A stretch of DNA of 23,589 bases, from NCBI GenBank assembly GCA_001770355.1, contig MEQV01000257.1:1-23589 (forward strand). The letters are read 5' to 3'. This document shows, piece after piece, positions 6,802 to 14,116 of the stretch. A program made the translations under genes and the position numbers. Position 1 is the first letter of the stretch; the number at the start of each line of letters is the position of its first letter. The notes beneath the pieces were generated by a model that saw only the letters and a program-made list of their open reading frames with translations, was not told where the DNA came from and ran no database searches. The DNA is from Betaproteobacteria bacterium RIFCSPLOWO2_02_FULL_62_17 (GTDB taxonomy: Bacteria; Pseudomonadota; Gammaproteobacteria; Burkholderiales; SG8-39).

Positions 6802-7647
6802 ATGAACACCTCGCCCTCCCGCTACGATCTGCTCTACAACCCGCGGCTTGCCGTTTCCGATTTCGCTCAGATTGCCGCCCGCTGGAATGAAGACTCGGAA
6901 CGGGCGCGGGCGCGGCTTGATTGCTACCTCGACGTGCCCTATGGGAATGGCGCTTCGGAATGCATGGATATCTTTCGTTCAAAGGGCCCCAGCAAAGGGA
7001 TGCTGGTATTCATCCACGGCGGCTACTGGCGCGCTCAGGACAAGGCAGGCTACTCATTTCTGGCCAACGCGCTGACTCAGGTCGGAATCACGCTGGCGAT
7101 TCCCAACTACGCTCTATGTCCGAGCGTCGAGGTTCGCGATATCGTGATGCAAATGGTGCAGACCTGCGCGTGGCTGTACCGCAATGGCAGCAACTTCGGG
7201 GCGCCGGCGGGCTCTCTTTTCGCATGTGGACACTCGGCGGGCGGCCATTTGACCGCGATGATGCTGGCGTGTCTCTGGCCGATTTATGCCGCGGATCTGC
7301 CTCACAAAGTGGTCAAGGCCGGGCTATCGATCAGCGGGGTTTTCGACCTGCGGGAGATCGTCAAGGTACCCACCATCAACAATGACGTGCGCCTCACTCG
7401 ACGCAGCGCCGTCGCCGTCAGCCCCGCCCTCCTGCCGCCCGCAACCGATGCGCCGTTGTATCTCGCCGTAGGCGGCAGTGAAACCGGCGGTTTTCATTCG
7501 CAACATCGCGTCATGGCCAACAAGTGGAATGCGGTGCTGGCCGCGGACATCCCTTGCCCGGGTGACAATCATTTCACGATTCTGGACAATCTGGCGCGGC
7601 CGGAAAGCAATCTGTTCAAGGCGACCCTGCGAATGATGGGGATTTAA
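6802..7647 (+). CDS. Alpha/beta hydrolase, kynurenine formamidase-like
   Basis: The protein has 281 residues. The oxyanion-hole motif HGGYWR is at 72-77, the nucleophile Ser145 sits in GHSAGG (143-148), a likely acid is at Glu227 in VGGSETGGF, and the catalytic His257 lies in DNHFTIL. HGGYW, GHSAGG and NHFTIL together are characteristic of the arylformamidase branch of the hormone-sensitive-lipase-like esterases. It may hydrolyse a formamide, ester or enol-lactone. Its position 68 nt after a ring-cleavage dioxygenase suggests a role on an aromatic substrate or on the ring-opened product. The ATG at 6802 has no clear Shine-Dalgarno, so translation may be coupled or the start less certain. A terminator follows at 7666. 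Confidence 0.87.
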   Translation: MNTSPSRYDLLYNPRLAVSDFAQIAARWNEDSERARARLDCYLDVPYGNGASECMDIFRSKGPSKGMLVFIHGGYWRAQDKAGYSFLANALTQVGITLAIPNYALCPSVEVRDIVMQMVQTCAWLYRNGSNFGAPAGSLFACGHSAGGHLTAMMLACLWPIYAADLPHKVVKAGLSISGVFDLREIVKVPTINNDVRLTRRSAVAVSPALLPPATDAPLYLAVGGSETGGFHSQHRVMANKWNAVLAADIPCPGDNHFTILDNLARPESNLFKATLRMMGI

Positions 7648-7665
7648 CTGCCCTGTGCCGAGACT

Positions 7666-7692
7666 AAAAAGCCGGCGTGTGCCGGCTTTTTT
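7666..7692. terminator. Bidirectional terminator between the catabolic cluster and rplQ
   Basis: A perfect GCCGGC-GTGT-GCCGGC hairpin (7671-7686) is flanked by AAAAA (7666-7670) and TTTTTT (7687-7692). It works from both sides. It ends the plus-strand dehydrogenase-dioxygenase-hydrolase run (stop at 7647) and the large minus-strand ribosomal block, whose last gene rplQ stops at 7711. Confidence 0.95.
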
Positions 7693-7710
7693 ATGCGAAC
7701 TTTCGGCAGC

Positions 7711-8109
7711 CTATTCCGCGGCAGCCTCAGCTTTGGACTCTGCCTTGATTTCCGGGCGGTCCACCAATTCCACCAGCGCCATCGGGGCATTGTCGCCGTC
7801 GCGGAAGCCGAATTTGAGGATACGCAGGTAGCCGCCATTGCGATTGGCGTAGCGGGGGCCAAGTTCACCGAACAGTTTGATGACCATGTCGCGGTCGCGA
7901 AGCCGGTTGAAGGCGAGGCGGCGATTGGCGAGCGATGGTTTTTTACCCAGCGTAATCATGGGTTCGACCACGCGCCGCAGCTCCTTGGCTTTGGGAAGCG
8001 TGGTCTTGATCGCTTCATGCAAGAGCAGCGAATTTGTCATATTGCGCAGCATCGCCAGTCGATGGCTGCTGGTGCGATTGAGTTTTCTTAGTCCGAGTCG
8101 GTGACGCAT
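7711..8109 (-). CDS. rplQ: 50S ribosomal protein L17
   Basis: The protein has 132 residues. It begins MRHRLGLRKLNRTSSHRLAM and contains the L17 body LLLHEAIKTTLPKAKELRRVVEPMI, LF..LGPRY..RNGGYLRI and GDNAPMALVELVD. The C-terminal ~12 residues are an Ala/Glu/Lys tail. L17 binds 23S rRNA near the peptide exit tunnel of the large subunit. This is the last gene of the alpha operon, 28 nt after rpoA, and it ends just before the bidirectional terminator. Confidence 0.98.
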   Translation of the reverse strand: MRHRLGLRKLNRTSSHRLAMLRNMTNSLLLHEAIKTTLPKAKELRRVVEPMITLGKKPSLANRRLAFNRLRDRDMVIKLFGELGPRYANRNGGYLRILKFGFRDGDNAPMALVELVDRPEIKAESKAEAAAE

Positions 8110-8137
8110 GATTATTGCCTTTAATTTGGCGTGGTTT

Positions 8138-9121
8138 TCAGCCGCGCGCGATCTCCAGACCTGCGGGAGGCCAGTTCTCCAGTTTCATGCCCAGGGTAAG
8201 ACCGCGTGACGCGAGAACTTCTTTGATCTCGTTCAGCGATTTTCTGCCGAGATTCGGGGTTTTCAAGAGTTCAGATTCGGTTCGCTGGATCAGGTCGCCG
8301 ATGTAATAGATATTCTCCGCTTTCAGGCAATTGGCGGAGCGTACTGTCAGTTCGAGATCATCGACCGGCCGCAGGAGTATCGGATCCACCTGCGGGGATT
8401 TCTTTTCCTCGATTGTGGGCGCGATGCCTTCCAGCGCCGCGAACACGGAAAGCTGATCAACCAGGATTCGCGCCGCATAGCGGATTGCTTCCTCGGGCTC
8501 GATTGCACCGTTCGTTTCTATGTCAATTATCAGCTTGTCGAGGTCCGTACGCTGCTCTACGCGCGCCGATTCCACCGCATAGGAAACCCGCCGCACCGGA
8601 GAAAACGAGGCATCGAGAATGATTTTTCCTATGCCCTTGGACTCCTCGGGAATGACCCGTACATTGCCCGGTACGTAGCCGCGCCCATTTTCAACCTTGA
8701 TCTGCATCTCGAGCTTGCCGCCAGGCGCCAGATGCGCGATGACATGTTCAGGATTAATGATCTCCACATCATGCGTTGCCTCGATATCGGAGGCCTTGAC
8801 CGCACCCTCGCCAAGCTTTTTCAGCGTAAGAAGAGCGTCCTCCCGATTATGGAGCTTCAAGACCACGCCCTTGAGATTCAGCATGATATCGACCACATCC
8901 TCCTGCACGCCTTCGATCGTGGAGTACTCGTGCAATACGCCGGCGATCTGCACCTCGGTAGGCGCGTACCCCGGCATGGAGGACAGCAAAACACGACGCA
9001 AGGCGTTGCCAAGCGTGTGCCCGTAGCCCCGTTCGAACGGCTCCATAACCACCTTGGCGTGGTTGGGCGCTATGCCTTGCACATCGATAATGCGCGGTTT
9101 CAGGAATCCACTTGTTTGCAT
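8138..9121 (-). CDS. rpoA: DNA-directed RNA polymerase subunit alpha
   Basis: The protein has 327 residues, full length. The N-terminal dimerisation and assembly domain (about 1-235) contains ERGYGHTLGNALRRVLLSSMPG. A linker (~236-250) leads to the C-terminal domain with VDDLELTVRSANCLKAENI and LLKTPNLGRKSLNEIKEVL. The helices that contact UP elements and activators therefore look conserved. It dimerises to nucleate core RNA polymerase assembly. As in other proteobacteria it sits between rpsD and rplQ. The 108-nt gap upstream, longer than most in this block, contains a palindrome at the rpsD stop. Confidence 0.99.
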   Translation of the reverse strand: MQTSGFLKPRIIDVQGIAPNHAKVVMEPFERGYGHTLGNALRRVLLSSMPGYAPTEVQIAGVLHEYSTIEGVQEDVVDIMLNLKGVVLKLHNREDALLTLKKLGEGAVKASDIEATHDVEIINPEHVIAHLAPGGKLEMQIKVENGRGYVPGNVRVIPEESKGIGKIILDASFSPVRRVSYAVESARVEQRTDLDKLIIDIETNGAIEPEEAIRYAARILVDQLSVFAALEGIAPTIEEKKSPQVDPILLRPVDDLELTVRSANCLKAENIYYIGDLIQRTESELLKTPNLGRKSLNEIKEVLASRGLTLGMKLENWPPAGLEIARG

Positions 9122-9211
9122 GCGATTTCCTCGAATGACTAGTACCTTCGGCGCGGATTTCGTTCTGGCGCCTGCGGCAACTGATTAATGCTGCTCTGGG
9201 TTCTTGGGGGC

Positions 9212-9228
9212 CGCGAGAAATTCTCGCG
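9212..9228. promoter_or_regulatory. GC-rich palindrome at the end of rpsD
   Basis: CGCGAGAA (9212-9219), one A, then TTCTCGCG (9221-9228) form a perfect 8-bp inverted repeat that starts directly after the rpsD stop codon on the minus strand. As RNA it gives a 7-bp stem with a 3-nt loop. No T run follows, so it is not a standard terminator. It may be a 3'-end stabiliser, a processing site or a binding site between rpsD and rpoA. Confidence 0.5.
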
Positions 9229-9229
9229 A

Positions 9230-9859
9230 TTACTTCGAATACAGTTCGATGACCATGCTTTCATTGATTGTCGCGGGCAGCTCGGATCGCGCGGGAAGCG
9301 CCTTGAGCTTGCCCTTCATGCTTTTCGAATCGAGCTCGATCCAGTCCGGCAAGCCGCGCGATTCCGCCGCCTCGACCGCTCCCTTGATGCGAAGCTGGGA
9401 TTTGGACGCTTCCGCGACTTCAACGGTATCGCCAGGCCGAACCTCATACGATGGGATATTGACCCGCTTGCCGTTGACCAGAACGCCATTGTGCCGAACG
9501 ATCTGGCGGGCCTCCGTACGGCTCGAACCAAAACCCATGCGGTAGGCAACCGTGTCAAGCCGCGTCTCAAGAATTTGCAGCAGCCGCTCGCCGGTGACCC
9601 CCTTGGAACTCGAGGCCGCGGCGTAAACCTTGCGAAACTGGCGCTCAAGCACGCCGTAGATACGGCGCAGCTTCTGCTTTTCACGGAGCTGTTTACCGTA
9701 ATCCGAGAGCCGCGCGCCGCTTTTCTGTCCGTGTTGGCCGGGCGCATAGGCGCGGCGCTCGATGGCGCATTTATCTGTAAAACATTTTTCGCCCTTGAGG
9801 AAGAGCTTTTCTCCCTCGCGACGGCATTGACGACATTTTGGATCGAGATTGCGGGCCAT
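9230..9859 (-). CDS. rpsD: 30S ribosomal protein S4 (four-cysteine form)
   Basis: The protein has 209 residues. The N-terminus has C9-x2-C12-x13-C26-x4-C31, the zinc-finger (C+) version of S4. It is followed by APGQHGQKSGARLSDYGKQLREKQ and the S4 RNA-binding domain (RMGFGSSRTEARQIVRHNGVLVNGKRVNIPSY). S4 is a primary 16S rRNA binder that initiates 30S assembly. In E. coli it represses the alpha operon by binding its leader; conservation here is unproven. It starts 10 nt after rpsK. Confidence 0.98.
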   Translation of the reverse strand: MARNLDPKCRQCRREGEKLFLKGEKCFTDKCAIERRAYAPGQHGQKSGARLSDYGKQLREKQKLRRIYGVLERQFRKVYAAASSSKGVTGERLLQILETRLDTVAYRMGFGSSRTEARQIVRHNGVLVNGKRVNIPSYEVRPGDTVEVAEASKSQLRIKGAVEAAESRGLPDWIELDSKSMKGKLKALPARSELPATINESMVIELYSK

Positions 9860-9869
9860 ATTTTCCTCG

Positions 9870-10274
9870 TCAGATGCGGCGGCGTTTCGGTGGACGGCAG
9901 CCGTTGTGCGGCACGGGAGTCACATCAGCGATGCTGGTGACCTTTAGACCCAAGGCATTCAAGGCGCGGACCGCCGATTCGCGGCCCGGTCCCGGTCCCT
10001 TGATACGGACTTCCAGATTTTTCACGCCGCATTCAACGGCAGCCCGCCCTGCGGCCTCTGCGGCAACCTGCGCCGCAAACGGGGTGGATTTGCGCGATCC
10101 CTTGAACCCGGCACCCCCAGAGGTCGCCCAGGCAAGCGTATTTCCCTGCCTATCGGTAATCGTCACGATGGTGTTGTTGAACGAAGCATGGACATGGACG
10201 ATCGCTTCTGCGACGTTCTTTTTGACCTTCTTGCGTACTCGCGCGGCGGTCTGTGGTGCTGGCGGCTTTGCCAT
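9870..10274 (-). CDS. rpsK: 30S ribosomal protein S11
   Basis: The protein has 134 residues. Recognisable S11 segments are VHASFNNTIVTITDRQGNTLAWATSGG..FKGSRKSTPFAAQ, AAVECGVKNLEVRIKGPGPGRESAVRALNALG and DVTPVPHNGCRPPKRRRI at the C-terminus. The N-terminal ~18 residues are basic and variable. S11 lies on the 30S platform near the E site and contacts the 16S rRNA decoding region. It is third from the start of the alpha block if rpmJ is counted, 34 nt after rpsM. Confidence 0.98.
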   Translation of the reverse strand: MAKPPAPQTAARVRKKVKKNVAEAIVHVHASFNNTIVTITDRQGNTLAWATSGGAGFKGSRKSTPFAAQVAAEAAGRAAVECGVKNLEVRIKGPGPGRESAVRALNALGLKVTSIADVTPVPHNGCRPPKRRRI

Positions 10275-10308
10275 CTATTCTTTCCCTTGAAATTTGTTAG
10301 GCTCTGGA

Positions 10309-10689
10309 TCAGCCCTTGCCGGCCTGAACCTTGCCCTTGATCGCTGCCTTGCGCGGACCCTTGCGCGTCCGCGCATTGGTCTTGGTGCGCTGGCCGCGCG
10401 CCGGAAGGCCCTTCCGATGACGCGTTCCTCGATAGCAGCCCAAGTCCATGAGCCGCTTTATATTCATGGATACCTCGCGGCGCAGATCCCCTTCGATCGC
10501 GAACCGGGACACCTCGAGACGCAGCTTTTCCATATCCGATTCTGACAAGTCTTTTATTTTCAATGACTTGTTTATTCCGGCCGCATTGCAAATGGCGCTC
10601 GCGCGGGCGCGACCTACCCCGTAGATCGCCTGCAAAGCGATCTCGGCATGCTGATGGTTCGGGATGTTGACGCCTGCTATCCGTGCCAT
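10309..10689 (-). CDS. rpsM: 30S ribosomal protein S13
   Basis: The protein has 126 residues. It opens with MARIAGVNIPNHQHAEIALQ, then YGVGRARA, the helix-two-turn-helix region, and RHRKGLPARGQRTKTNARTRKGPRK near the C-terminus, all diagnostic of S13. It sits in the 30S head and touches the P-site tRNA and L5 across an intersubunit bridge. It is the first gene of the alpha operon proper, with a candidate promoter at 10731-10749 in the 73-nt gap after rpmJ. AAGGAACGAG upstream is the ribosome-binding site. Confidence 0.98.
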   Translation of the reverse strand: MARIAGVNIPNHQHAEIALQAIYGVGRARASAICNAAGINKSLKIKDLSESDMEKLRLEVSRFAIEGDLRREVSMNIKRLMDLGCYRGTRHRKGLPARGQRTKTNARTRKGPRKAAIKGKVQAGKG

Positions 10690-10730
10690 GCGCTCGTTCC
10701 TTTTTTCTGTGCCCGGCGTCGAAAGCGAAA

Positions 10731-10749
10731 CCGAGAATTATAACCTGAA
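10731..10749 (-). promoter_or_regulatory. Candidate alpha-operon promoter (TATAAT motif)
   Basis: On the minus strand, a perfect TATAAT (10742-10737) sits inside TTCAGGTTATAATTCTCGG. It lies about 48 nt before the rpsM start, in the rpmJ-rpsM gap where E. coli begins its alpha operon. No good -35 hexamer is visible at normal spacing. Sixteen of these 19 bases recur at the rpsQ-rplN boundary (16783-16801). This repetition supports a real promoter or activator-dependent element. Confidence 0.6.
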
Positions 10750-10762
10750 AGAATCCTGTGAT

Positions 10763-10876
10763 CTACCCTTGGCGCTGTTTGTGACGCGGATCCTTGCAGA
10801 TCACGCGGATCACACGCTTACGCCTGACGATTTTGCAGTTTCGGCAGATCTTCTTGACTGATGCCAATACTTTCAT
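10763..10876 (-). CDS. rpmJ: 50S ribosomal protein L36
   Basis: The protein has 37 residues and was found by translating the minus strand between infA and rpsM. It reads MKVLASVKKICRNCKIVRRK, continues RVIRVICKDPRHKQRQG, and ends in TAG at 10763-10765. This is the zinc-ribbon (C+) form, with Cys11, Cys14, Cys27 and His32 as metal ligands. L36 packs against 23S rRNA domains II, V and VI in the large subunit. GAGAGGAAGC about 5 nt upstream supports the ATG. It lies 30 nt after infA, as the last gene of the spc block. Confidence 0.97.
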   Translation of the reverse strand: MKVLASVKKICRNCKIVRRKRVIRVICKDPRHKQRQG

Positions 10877-10906
10877 GGCTGCTTCCTCTCAAAAATTCCG
10901 GTCCGC

Positions 10907-11125
10907 CTATTTGGCCCGGAAGACAATCCTTGCACGCGACAGGTCATACGGCGTGAGTTCCACGGTCACCTTGTCGCCCGGCAAAATTCGTATGTAATGC
11001 ATCCGCATCTTTCCCGAAATATGGCCGAGCACTACGTGACCGTTTTCCAGCTTCACACGGAAGGTAGCGTTAGGCAGGGTTTCGACGATCTCGCCCTGCA
11101 TTTGGATCACGTCCTCTTTCGCCAT
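10907..11125 (-). CDS. infA: Translation initiation factor IF-1
   Basis: The protein has 72 residues and is a single S1-like OB fold: MAKEDVIQMQGEIVETLPNATFRVKLENGHVV, GHISGKMRMHYIRILPGDKVTVELTPYDL and RARIVFR. IF-1 occupies the 30S A site during initiation and helps IF-2 and IF-3 select the initiator tRNA. Its place between secY and rpmJ, rather than elsewhere as in E. coli, is common in betaproteobacteria and Gram-positives. Only 6 nt separate it from secY, so translation is probably coupled. Confidence 0.97.
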   Translation of the reverse strand: MAKEDVIQMQGEIVETLPNATFRVKLENGHVVLGHISGKMRMHYIRILPGDKVTVELTPYDLSRARIVFRAK

Positions 11126-11131
11126 GAGTTC

Positions 11132-12457
11132 CTATCTGGTGGGAAAGCCCGCTCCTTTGAAGTTTGCCTTCTTCAGGAGACTTTCGTATTGATGTGACAT
11201 GACGTAAGCCTGCACCTGGGCCATGAAGTCCATGGTTACTACAACGATAATCAGTAACGACGTCCCACCGAAATAGAACGGCACATTCCATTTCAGGATC
11301 AAAAATTCTGGCAACAGGCAAACCAGCGTCACATATACGGCGCCGGCAAGCGTCAATCTGAGAAGGATGCGCTCCAGATACCTGGATGTCTGGTCGCCGG
11401 GTCTTATTCCCGGAACAAACGCGCCGGACTTCTTCAAATTGTCCGCAGTCTCCTTGGGGTTGTATTGCAGCGCGGTGTAGAAAAAACAGAAAAACACTAT
11501 TGCCGCTGCATACAACATCACGTAAATGGGTTGTCCGGGAGAAAGCGTCGCGGCAATATCCTTCAACCAATTGGCTCCCTCGCTGGCCCCGAACCATCCT
11601 GCCAGAGTCGCCGGGAACAGGATAATGGAACTCGCGAAAATCGGAGGAATCACACCCGACATATTGAGCTTGAAAGGCAGGTGCGACGCCTGTCCCCCGT
11701 AGATCTTATTGCCAACCTGGCGCTTGGCATAGTTGACCAGTATTTTTCTCTGACCGCGCTCCACAAAACACACCGCCCAGGTCACCAGCACCACCGCGAC
11801 GGTTATTGCCAGTGCCGTCAACGGATTCATCGCGCCGGTGCGCACCAACTCAAGCAACCCGGCGATCGCGCTGGGTAGCCCCGCTGCGATGCCGGCAAAA
11901 ATGATGATTGAGATTCCGTTTCCGAGACCTCGTTCCGTGACCTGCTCGCCCAGCCACATCAGGAACATCGTTCCGGTAACCAGCGTCGTCACCGTGGTAA
12001 ACCGGAACAGCAGGCCCGGATCCATGACCAGCCCCGGTTGTGACTCGAGCGCGATGGAGATCCCGGTGGCCTGGAATAGCGCGAGGAACACGGTTCCATA
12101 ACGCGTGTACTGCGTAATCTTCCGTTGCCCGGCCTGCCCTTCCTTTTTCAGGACTTCCAATTGCGGCGATACCGCAGTCATCAGTTGCATGATGATCGAC
12201 GCGGAAATATAGGGCATGATCCCCAGCGCGAATATGGTGAACCGGGACAATGCGCCGCCCGAGAACATATTGAACAATCCCAGAATGCCGCCCTGCTGGC
12301 CCTGAAATAACTCTGCAAGCTTTGTAGGGTCGATTCCGGGAACGGGAATGTGCGCCCCAATCCGAAATACCAGCAGAGCGCCAAGCAGGAACAGCAATCT
12401 TTTTTTCAGATCGCCATACTTGCCGGATTTGCCGAGTTGAGCTGCTTGCGTCGCCAT
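11132..12457 (-). CDS. secY: Protein translocase subunit SecY
   Basis: The protein has 441 residues with about ten transmembrane helices, the usual SecY length and topology. Conserved parts are RIGAHIPVPGID after TM1, the plug region FNMFSGGALSRFTIFALGIMPYISASIIMQL, the cytoplasmic loop ERGQRKI.VNYAKRQ, and the C-terminal cytoplasmic loops GIRPG..T..YL..I and the final YESLLKKANF. It forms the channel of the SecYEG translocon for export and membrane insertion. It starts 15 nt after rplO and is followed closely by infA. Confidence 0.99.
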   Translation of the reverse strand: MATQAAQLGKSGKYGDLKKRLLFLLGALLVFRIGAHIPVPGIDPTKLAELFQGQQGGILGLFNMFSGGALSRFTIFALGIMPYISASIIMQLMTAVSPQLEVLKKEGQAGQRKITQYTRYGTVFLALFQATGISIALESQPGLVMDPGLLFRFTTVTTLVTGTMFLMWLGEQVTERGLGNGISIIIFAGIAAGLPSAIAGLLELVRTGAMNPLTALAITVAVVLVTWAVCFVERGQRKILVNYAKRQVGNKIYGGQASHLPFKLNMSGVIPPIFASSIILFPATLAGWFGASEGANWLKDIAATLSPGQPIYVMLYAAAIVFFCFFYTALQYNPKETADNLKKSGAFVPGIRPGDQTSRYLERILLRLTLAGAVYVTLVCLLPEFLILKWNVPFYFGGTSLLIIVVVTMDFMAQVQAYVMSHQYESLLKKANFKGAGFPTR

Positions 12458-12472
12458 GGGTCTACCTGTCCG

Positions 12473-12952
12473 TTAGGATCCGGCCTTTTCCTTTTTCTTG
12501 AGCCGACCTTGCGGTTCGGCCTTCAATGTTTCGACGCTGCCACCGGCCGCCTCGATCGCGGCCTTCGCCCCTGCCGTGACACCGATACCCACAATATTCA
12601 CCTTTGCCTTGATCGCCCCGGCCAGGATCACTTTCGCCTGTTCGGCATGAATACTGACGAGCCCAGCGGCCTTAAGCGCCGCCAGGTCAATGCGCTGGTC
12701 TTTCAGTTTTCCAAGATCCGAGAGTCTGACCTCTTCGGTGTGCTTATGCGAGACAAAACCTCGCTTGGGAAGGCGGCGGTGCAAAGGCATCTGGCCGCCC
12801 TCGAACCCCACCTTGTGAAATCCGCCTGAGCGCGATTTCTGCCCTTTGTGTCCCCGTCCGGCGGTCTTGCCTAATCCCGAGCCAATACCGCGACCAACAC
12901 GGCGTTTTGCCTTCTTGGATCCCGCCACCGGGCTGAGCGCATTGAGTTGCAT
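12473..12952 (-). CDS. rplO: 50S ribosomal protein L15
   Basis: The protein has 159 residues from the ATG at 12952, chosen because it gives the canonical MQLNALSP start and has GGGGG about 6 nt upstream. An in-frame ATG at 12982 would overlap rpmD. The Gly/Arg-rich N-terminal extension (RVGRGIGSGLGKTAGRGHKGQKSRSG) threads into 23S rRNA. The globular part includes GFEGGQMPLHRRLPKRGF. The C-terminus is extended by a Lys-rich tail (GRLKKKEKAGS). It lies 10 nt after rpmD, just before secY. Confidence 0.97.
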   Translation of the reverse strand: MQLNALSPVAGSKKAKRRVGRGIGSGLGKTAGRGHKGQKSRSGGFHKVGFEGGQMPLHRRLPKRGFVSHKHTEEVRLSDLGKLKDQRIDLAALKAAGLVSIHAEQAKVILAGAIKAKVNIVGIGVTAGAKAAIEAAGGSVETLKAEPQGRLKKKEKAGS

Positions 12953-12962
12953 ACGAGCCCCC

Positions 12963-13145
12963 TTAAGCTTCAACGCGTACAAGATATTGCACGGTGTCGA
13001 TCATGCCGCGAACCTGCGGCGTATCGGCTAATTCCACGACGTGATTGACTCGCCGCAGACCCAATCCGCGCACCGTCTCACGATGGCTCTGCTTGCAGCC
13101 AATCACGCTTTTAACTAATTTAATTCTGATTTTCTGTGCAGCCAT
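12963..13145 (-). CDS. rpmD: 50S ribosomal protein L30
   Basis: The protein has 60 residues, the typical bacterial L30 length. It contains KIRIKLVKSVIGCKQSHRETVRGLGLRRVNHVVELADTP with RGMI and V.YLV at the end. L30 is a small peripheral protein of the large subunit near the 5S rRNA side. It is absent from some bacteria but present here in its standard place between rpsE and rplO, 11 nt after rpsE. Confidence 0.97.
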   Translation of the reverse strand: MAAQKIRIKLVKSVIGCKQSHRETVRGLGLRRVNHVVELADTPQVRGMIDTVQYLVRVEA

Positions 13146-13156
13146 CGCGATTCCCT

Positions 13157-13681
13157 CTATGCCGCGGTAATCTCTTCAACGGATTTCCCGCGCTTGGCGG
13201 CAATTTCCGAAGGGGTGTTCATTCTTTTCAATCCATCCAGCGTCGCACGCACAACGTTGTAGGGATTGGTGGATCCAAGACATTTCGCAAGCACGTTGGT
13301 AACGCCCATGACTTCGAATACCGCGCGCATCGGGCCGCCCGCTATGATGCCCGTGCCTTGAGAGGCAGGCTGCATAATAACTTTCGACGCTCCATGCCTG
13401 CCAATGACGGAATGCTGCAAGGTGCCATTTTTCAGGCGCACGCGGATCATCCGTCTACGTGCTTCCTCGAGAGACTTCTGGACCGCCACTGGTACCTCGC
13501 GCGCCTTGCCTTTGCCCATTCCAACGGACCCATCGCCATCACCGACCACGGTCAACGCCGCGAAGCCGAGAATACGACCGCCTTTCACGACTTTCGTGAC
13601 GCGGTTCACCGCGATCATCTTTTCCTTCAAACCATCGGTACGCGGTTCGTTACCCTGCGTCCTCGATTGCATTCTTGCCAT
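13157..13681 (-). CDS. rpsE: 30S ribosomal protein S5
   Basis: The protein has 174 residues. The double-stranded-RNA-binding-like N-terminal domain shows EKMIAVNRVTKVVKGGRILGF and VGMGKGKAREVP. The C-terminal domain has GASKVIMQPASQGTGIIAGG, MRAVFEV.GV.NVLAKCLGS.NPYNVVRATL and GKSVEEI. S5 lines the mRNA entry channel and influences decoding accuracy. A 68-nt gap precedes it after rplR, somewhat longer than its neighbours, with no clear promoter. Confidence 0.98.
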   Translation of the reverse strand: MARMQSRTQGNEPRTDGLKEKMIAVNRVTKVVKGGRILGFAALTVVGDGDGSVGMGKGKAREVPVAVQKSLEEARRRMIRVRLKNGTLQHSVIGRHGASKVIMQPASQGTGIIAGGPMRAVFEVMGVTNVLAKCLGSTNPYNVVRATLDGLKRMNTPSEIAAKRGKSVEEITAA

Positions 13682-13749
13682 GGTTAGTCCTTTGAAACGT
13701 CTTTTCGATAGCCGCTTGCCGGGATCACAACTGCATCACGGTGTCGTTA

Positions 13750-14106
13750 CTAGAACTTGAGCCCTGCCTCGCGCGCGGCGTCGGCCAACGCTTTCACGCG
13801 ACCGTGATATTTGTAGCCGGCACGGTCGAACGCCACTGCCTCAATACCCATTTGCCTGGCTTTCTCCGCGATGCGCTTGCCAACCGTGGCGGCGGCAATC
13901 TTGTTTCCGCCGTTGGCAATGGTGGCTCGCACTTCCTTCTCGGCTGTGGAGGCACTGGTTAGCACCTTGTCGCCTTCGGCAGAAAAGATTTGGGCATATA
14001 TATGCCCGTTGGTGCGATGAACCTCCAGCCGCACCGCACGCAACTGATTGATCTTCTGCCTGGTTTGGCCTGCCCGGCGCAAGCGCGCGCCATTCTTGTT
14101 GATCAT
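13750..14106 (-). CDS. rplR: 50S ribosomal protein L18
   Basis: The protein has 118 residues from the ATG at 14106. The frame is open farther upstream, but that stretch overlaps rplF and has no L18 sequence. Diagnostic parts are GARLRRAGQTRQKI, RLEVHRTNGHIYAQIFS, ASTAEKEVRA, GNKIAAATVGKRIAEKA, the Asp-Arg-Ala-Gly-Tyr stretch FDRAGYKYHGRVKALADAAREAGLKF. L18 binds 5S rRNA and links it to the central protuberance. It begins 10 nt after rplF. Confidence 0.97.
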   Translation of the reverse strand: MINKNGARLRRAGQTRQKINQLRAVRLEVHRTNGHIYAQIFSAEGDKVLTSASTAEKEVRATIANGGNKIAAATVGKRIAEKARQMGIEAVAFDRAGYKYHGRVKALADAAREAGLKF

Positions 14107-14116
14107 CTTTAGCCCC

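Noticed and set aside
9188..9940. A 250-codon plus-strand open frame opposite rpsD
   Set aside because: It is a shadow of rpsD. Long antisense frames recur throughout the ribosomal block and show no homology.
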